NCBI GenBank assembly: GCA_013396655.1
Contig: WBMV01002663.1
Coordinates: 223,641 to 287,640 of the forward strand
Direction: 5' to 3'
DNA length: 64,000 bases
Source of the DNA: Campylorhamphus procurvoides
Lineage: Eukaryota; Chordata; Aves; Passeriformes; Dendrocolaptidae
The notes beneath the pieces were generated by a model. The model saw only the letters and a program-made list of their open reading frames with translations. It was not told the origin of the DNA and made no database searches. Shown one piece after another: positions 59,632 to 64,000 of the stretch (its first letter is position 1; every line of letters starts with the position of its first letter). Both the position numbers and the translations under genes were made by a program.

Positions 59632-59955
59632 GGAAGAGGGGCTCCAAGAGAGCTGGGGAGGGACTATGACGAAGGGCCTGGAGGGACACGACAAGGGGGA
59701 ATGGCCTCCCACTGTCAGAGGGCAGGGTTGGGTGGGATATTGGGAAGGAGTATTGGAAAGGTGGGCAGGCCCTGGCACAGGCTGCCCAGAGAGGCTGTGA
59801 CTGTCCCATCCCTGGAAGTTTTCAAAGTCAGGTTGGACAGGGCTTGAGCAACCTGGTCTAGTGGAAGGTGTCCCTGTCCATGGCAGAGGGACTGAGTGGG
59901 ATGAGCTTTGAGGTCCCTTCCAACCAAAACCATTCCATGACTCTGTGACTCTGTG
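59632..59955 (+). mobile_element. CR1 5'-truncated copy, type B
   Basis: GGCTCCAAGAGAGCTGGGGA, ATGGCCTCCCACTGTCAGAG, GGTGGGATATTGGGAAGGAG, AGGCCCTGGCACAGGCTGCC, CTAGTGGAAGGTGTCCCTGT and GAGCTTTGAGGTCCCTTCCA, ending in three CTCTGTGA-type units (59,940-59,955). Compared with the copy at 31,801, the ATCCCTGGAAG region lacks the preceding CCTGG. Confidence 0.93.
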
Positions 59956-61641
59956 AGTCATTGCTCCCAGTAAGTTGCTGTGATCTGCAGCCAGACTGAT
60001 GTGCCTGAGAGCTTGGAGGGTGCTGGGGTCAGGCAACGATTCTATGTCCAAAAATTGTCTCCCCTGTAAAACAGCAGTTGGTCAATACCCATCAAGACTA
60101 TACTCTGCAGCCAAGTTGGAACAGACCCACCCATCTTTGGCAACAATTCACAGGAAAATTTTTCTTATAAGAAGAATGTGCAGAAAATTGGCAAGTGCCC
60201 AGTGAGCAGAGCAGCCCCTTGGACAAGTACATGAGAAGGTACTTGTCTGGACTAGTTTCAGGTGCAAATGGGATGGACCCAGTGTAATTGTGCAAATCTG
60301 ATTCGTATTCCTGGCAGCCCTGAGCAGGTTGGTTGGTCTGGGAAGTCCCACAACCAGTGGTTCCTCTGTGTTACAGCCATGCCTGCCCATCAGCATGTCC
60401 AGGGGTGGGTACAAATCACAATGGTCACCGAGAACATGTCTGTTCTCCACCCTGGCCTGTGCTGGATCCAAGACTGGAGCTCCCTCACAGCACCACTGCT
60501 GTCTTCTGAGGTCAAGTCCATATCCTGAGCCAGGTTATGATTAAGCCCATCACAGTATAGAGAAGGTACTTGACCAAACCCAGGGCATCCATTTCTTTCT
60601 CTGCCACCTTGTCCACCCCAGACTCTTCCTGCCCCACTGAAACATTTGCCCTAAATAGCACAGAGCATCATCCTGCACCTGTCCAGGTGCTAAGTCTTGC
60701 TCCTCAGAACGAGAACAGGTACAGGACCTGTTGTTTGGTCTCGAGTGCATCATGGCAGAGCTCTGCATACAGTTCCCATCATGGCATGCCAGCTCCAGTG
60801 GAGTTTAGCAATGCCTCTGAGCCTGAATTCCACTCTCGCTTCCCAACCTTGGGAGCGGGCTCTGCCATCCCAACACAACTGGAATCATGGTTTGTCCACA
60901 GGCCAAGAAACACGGAAACCTCATCCATTTATTGTGGTGGTGCACCCTCCCCCCAACCTGCCTCCCCCTAACCTGCCTCCCCCTTTACACTATGATCTGA
61001 GACATTTCCCCAAGCCTGATTAAACAGTGCCAGCCCATGACCATGAATCACTGAGAGCCTTGTGGCCATGAGGTTTTGACCAGGTCAAGTGGCTCATGGA
61101 GCTGCAGCTGAGAATAAAGTGTGTGGAAATGCCTGGGATGCTTTAACCTTCACAGAAACTGGGCTGCAATGTTGGGAAAATACTAAGACTCTAAAGAAAT
61201 TAATGGCAAAATAAGATTAAGATTTTTGCCAGAAATTAAGAGCAAGAGCAGAGCACCAGCAAATCATGGGATCGAGCTGACAGAGATAGAAGGGCACAGA
61301 GCTTATTTAAGGCATGAACAAAGCCAATGACATTTCTTTCTGCTTAGTTAGAGAGCAAAGGAAAGGCAAGAGTGGGTGAAACACAGTTGATGCAAGAGCC
61401 ATCTCAAACAAAGCCAAACAGAGTGGGTTTGGCACTGGGCTGGCTGTAATATATGCCTAATCCTTGGTAAAGCAGTGTCCTACATGTTAAATATTAAAGG
61501 CAGGGATTTATAAACATGCAGGAAGATGGAACTGTGAGTATCAGAATTGCAAAAAGACATTACTGGAAGAATGGATTGCTGTGTTTTTTTAATAATAGAA
61601 CCCCCTAATTAGTGCATGAAAGGACTGCGATAGCTGCAGCC
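59956..61641. other. Unique non-coding sequence
   Basis: No gene is recognised. It contains a 15-bp tandem duplication at 60,955-60,984. 61,100-61,620 is AT-richer. Confidence 0.5.
60955..60984. repeat. 15-bp tandem duplication
   Basis: AACCTGCCTCCCCCT occurs twice in direct succession (60,955-60,969 and 60,970-60,984) without mismatch inside a C-rich tract. It is a simple slippage-type repeat. Confidence 0.92.
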
Positions 61642-61752
61642 TGTCTGAATTTTATTAAAACATCTGATGCATTGTCTCACGGAGCCATACTTGAAAAATT
61701 AATTCAAACTGACTTGGCTGTAGCTGGAGTCACGTGGGCTGCGGATGAATGG
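61642..61752 (+). pseudogene. Decayed LINE reverse-transcriptase segment (motif A area)
   Basis: One + strand frame reads Leu-Asn-Phe-x-Lys, then Asp-x-x-Ser-His, x-x-x-Leu-Glu-Lys-Leu, and after about ten residues Val-x-Trp and a final Trp. Spacing matches the reverse-transcriptase stretch of CR1/jockey-type LINEs (Leu-Asp-Phe-x-Lys-Ala-Phe-Asp-x-Val-Ser-His-x-x-Leu-Leu-x-Lys-Leu). The catalytic Asp is Asn here and the Phe before the second Asp is Ser, so it is inactive. The frame stays open for some 125 codons downstream without recognisable sequence. No ATG opens it, only a GTG at 61,612. Confidence 0.5.
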
Positions 61753-63624
61753 AGATCCACAGAGTGCAATAATAAACCATTATCTCTGGCATGGCAGCTC
61801 ATTTCTATCCAAATGAACCTGCTTTGTGTGGAACGTGGGGCTGCTCTGCCTTCACTTTGTCAGGCAGGAGGATCTCTTGCAAAGCCACTGAGTACCAATG
61901 AAATACACCCTGAGACTGGAGAGCTTGGTGAGGCTCTTTGTTCTCCATCCCATCAGCATTTGTGGAAAAGAGGCTGCTTTTTGGAAGTGTCACTGATTTT
62001 AACAGCTGGCATGTTTGCCTGCCTGCCTGCCTGGGAGTGCCTGCTGTCTGTAATTCTCACAACTTCCTTTACAAGTCTTGTGATACCTCATGTTTTTTCT
62101 CAAGCCCCAGCTGCTGAATTCATGTAGCTATCTCAGAATATCAAAAGTAAATTTCTATCCTTCCTGTTCTGTAAGAAAACATGAAATATTGAGAAAACCC
62201 TCCAGTGCCCATCAACACACATGCACGGGGTAACTGTTAATTATTCTCTGCTTGTTTTGCTGTGTTAGTCAGTGCTTTCCCAGGACTTTCTCAGTGTGTG
62301 GATCACTATTTTTGGATGCCAAAGGAATTTATGAGGGTTTTGCATTTACCTTTAATTGTTACTCTCCTGGCAAAATGTCTCAGTATCCCAGTAAAGGGAT
62401 AGAAATTGTCCCACCTGACCCAGCACATGCAGTGAACAGTAATCAGCAGTTGATTGTCACAACAAACAGTCTCTGGTAACACTGGAGAGCAAAAATAATT
62501 TACCTGCACATACAGCATCCATATAAATAATGGATCCATTTGCAGGACTGAGCATCAGCTCATGAATGAAAGTGCAACTAAGGAGCACTGAGAAATACAA
62601 CGAAAATTAGTCATTGTGAGTTGTTTTAATAAAAACACAAACTCAGAGCTCAGAGAGGACCATCTCTCAAGCCACGTGGCAGAATGAGTCTAAGTAAGAT
62701 TGTCACAAGTTTTCCTCCCAAGCAGAAATGAGAAAGGTTATAAAAAAGCTCTGTTCTCCTTTGCAGCCTCTGCTCCCATTTCTGGAGTCAGTGTGTGTGA
62801 TTACAGCAAACTTCTGAGCTGAAATTAAGTACTTTCTTTAGAATCTCCTGTTCAAAAATGGAACATGGCATCAAAATGAATATTTTCTATCATATTTTAT
62901 TGTGAAAAATGTCAGCCAAAAGCTTCAGCCTCACGTAAATAAAGAATCAGACCCGTTTCTCAAGCATGAGAACTGCTTTAATGCCTTCTGCTTTCTTTTT
63001 TGAGCATATTAGAGCACCCAGAGCTATGAAATTTTATGTGTAGGATTCTTTGGAAACAGCAGATCAGAAAAATGCCTGATAAAACTAGGAACATATTTGG
63101 TGTAAAGAGTTCCTGAAGGTTTCAAATCTTCCCTGGAGATGGCACCTATAGCTGAGGATGAGCCTTGTTTGCTCCATCCAAACCAGAACAAGCCCAGAGC
63201 TCCCAGCAAGGGGTGAAGGGAAAAGACAAATGAAAACACCCTTTTTCCTGGTGGAAACTCCAGCACAGGGTTGTGCCAATGCATCCTCCCAGTTCCACAC
63301 TGTTGCAAAATGCTCGTGGAGAAGAGCACTGCCAAAGCCAAGGGGAATCGTACTGATAGGCAGAGGGAGGCAAGGCTGAGTGGTGGGTGTTCCCAGGACA
63401 AGGACATCAAGTTGGCTTCTAACAATGGAGCTGCTGTCTGCGTGGTCAGTGTATCACAGGGCAGCTGGGAGGACCCAGAAGGTGCCATCCAGAAGTTCCC
63501 TCAGCTGAACTGGTGAAGGACACACAGGATGGATGGTGAACCTCCTCCTACCTGAAAGCTGCTGTATATTTGGTTTGGGAGATTTCTGACATGGCTAGTG
63601 GGAATGTCCTTAGTCCTTGTTGAT
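61753..63624. other. Unique AT-richer sequence
   Basis: No gene is recognised. A short (TGCC)4 run lies at 62,016-62,031. 62,100-63,060 is AT-rich with several TAATTA-like cores. The minus-strand frames at 63,024-63,488 have no domain. Confidence 0.45.
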
Positions 63625-63686
63625 GTAGAAGTTGGACTTAGTGATACTCGTGGGTCCCTTCGAACTCAGGATCTCCTACAGTTCCA
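63625..63686 (+). mobile_element. CR1 terminal fragment, type A
   Basis: GTAGAAGTTGGACTTAGTGA, TACTCGTGGGTCCCTTCGAA and CTCAGGATCTCCTACAGTTC are the last 60 bases of a type A element, with several changes. Nothing further upstream can be assigned. Confidence 0.75.
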
Positions 63687-64000
63687 TGCAGTGGTACCAT
63701 TTTGGATTCACCCTCACACCACACCATCTCTGCCATGGTAGTCTGGAAACAGCCAAGCTATGAGCTGCTATTTATTCTCCTCTCAACTGCTTTGGTCCAG
63801 CTGAAACAGCTAGGCTTAACTTTGGAGAGGAGAAGGGGCCAATGTCCTTCAGTGGTTGAGACATCAAGGCAGATCATTTAATCACCCTGCTGCAGCCTGT
63901 TTCTGCCACACTGACGAGAGTGCCTGGGTGTGAGCATGTCCACTCCCCCCTGGCCTGATGGGCACAGACAGTTGTTTCCTATCTAACAGATGAGCTGGTT
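63687..64000. other. Unique non-coding sequence to window end
   Basis: Nothing is recognised in the last 300 bases. No open frame of note. Confidence 0.5.

Noticed and set aside
1..64000. Endogenous retrovirus or other viral insertion
   Set aside because: I looked for paired long terminal repeats, primer-binding sites and retroviral-type open frames and saw none that I could support. A sensitive translated search was not possible.
1..64000. Bacterial-type systems: operons, CRISPR arrays, integrases, toxin-antitoxin pairs
   Set aside because: The sequence is vertebrate in every respect: CR1 repeats, depleted CpG, microsatellite and no compact coding. Spaced direct repeats of CRISPR type are absent.

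Overview
The window looks like non-coding nuclear DNA from a bird, most likely a neognath and plausibly a songbird. The main evidence is about thirty copies or fragments of the CR1 (chicken repeat 1) non-LTR retrotransposon. Most are 5'-truncated and carry the usual bird CR1 3' end: a motif close to GGTCCCTTCCAACCCAAACC followed by short ATTCTATG-type repeats. They cover roughly 9 kb. CpG is scarce outside one island, there is a long (ATCC)n microsatellite, and an N-filled assembly gap sits beside a GC-rich tract. All of this fits a draft vertebrate assembly and none of it suggests a bacterium, plasmid or virus.

I find no protein-coding gene I can defend. Every long open frame either lies inside a CR1 copy, often antisense, comes from a microsatellite, or encodes composition-driven sequence with no recognisable domain. 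I see no rRNA, tRNA, CRISPR array or operon. The window is best read as an intergenic or long intronic interval.

Layout: 1-7.1 kb is unique sequence. 7.1-10.3 kb holds four CR1 copies. 10.3-17 kb is mostly unique, with a 23-bp tandem duplication and one CR1. 17-28.4 kb is CR1-rich and includes a scrambled copy at 21.7-21.9 kb, the ATCC microsatellite at 18.7 kb, a perfect palindrome at 20.14 kb and a hairpin at 25.5 kb. 31.2-34.9 kb has two further CR1 insertions and an old, diverged element with a recognisable ORF2 portion. 34.9-44 kb is largely unique, with AT-rich blocks resembling conserved non-coding elements. 44-52.4 kb holds a dense CR1 cluster. At 54.9-55.6 kb there is a CpG-island-like segment split by a 223-base N run, the best candidate for a promoter. 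56-64 kb is mostly unique, with two clear CR1 tails, one weaker CR1 fragment and, at 61.6 kb, a short decayed reverse-transcriptase segment.

The CR1 tails fall into at least three types, called A, B and C here, so several source lineages contributed over time. I did not find a new biological system. The best leads are the CpG island with its gap, the scrambled CR1, the palindromic T-box-like site and the two coding-derived LINE fossils.
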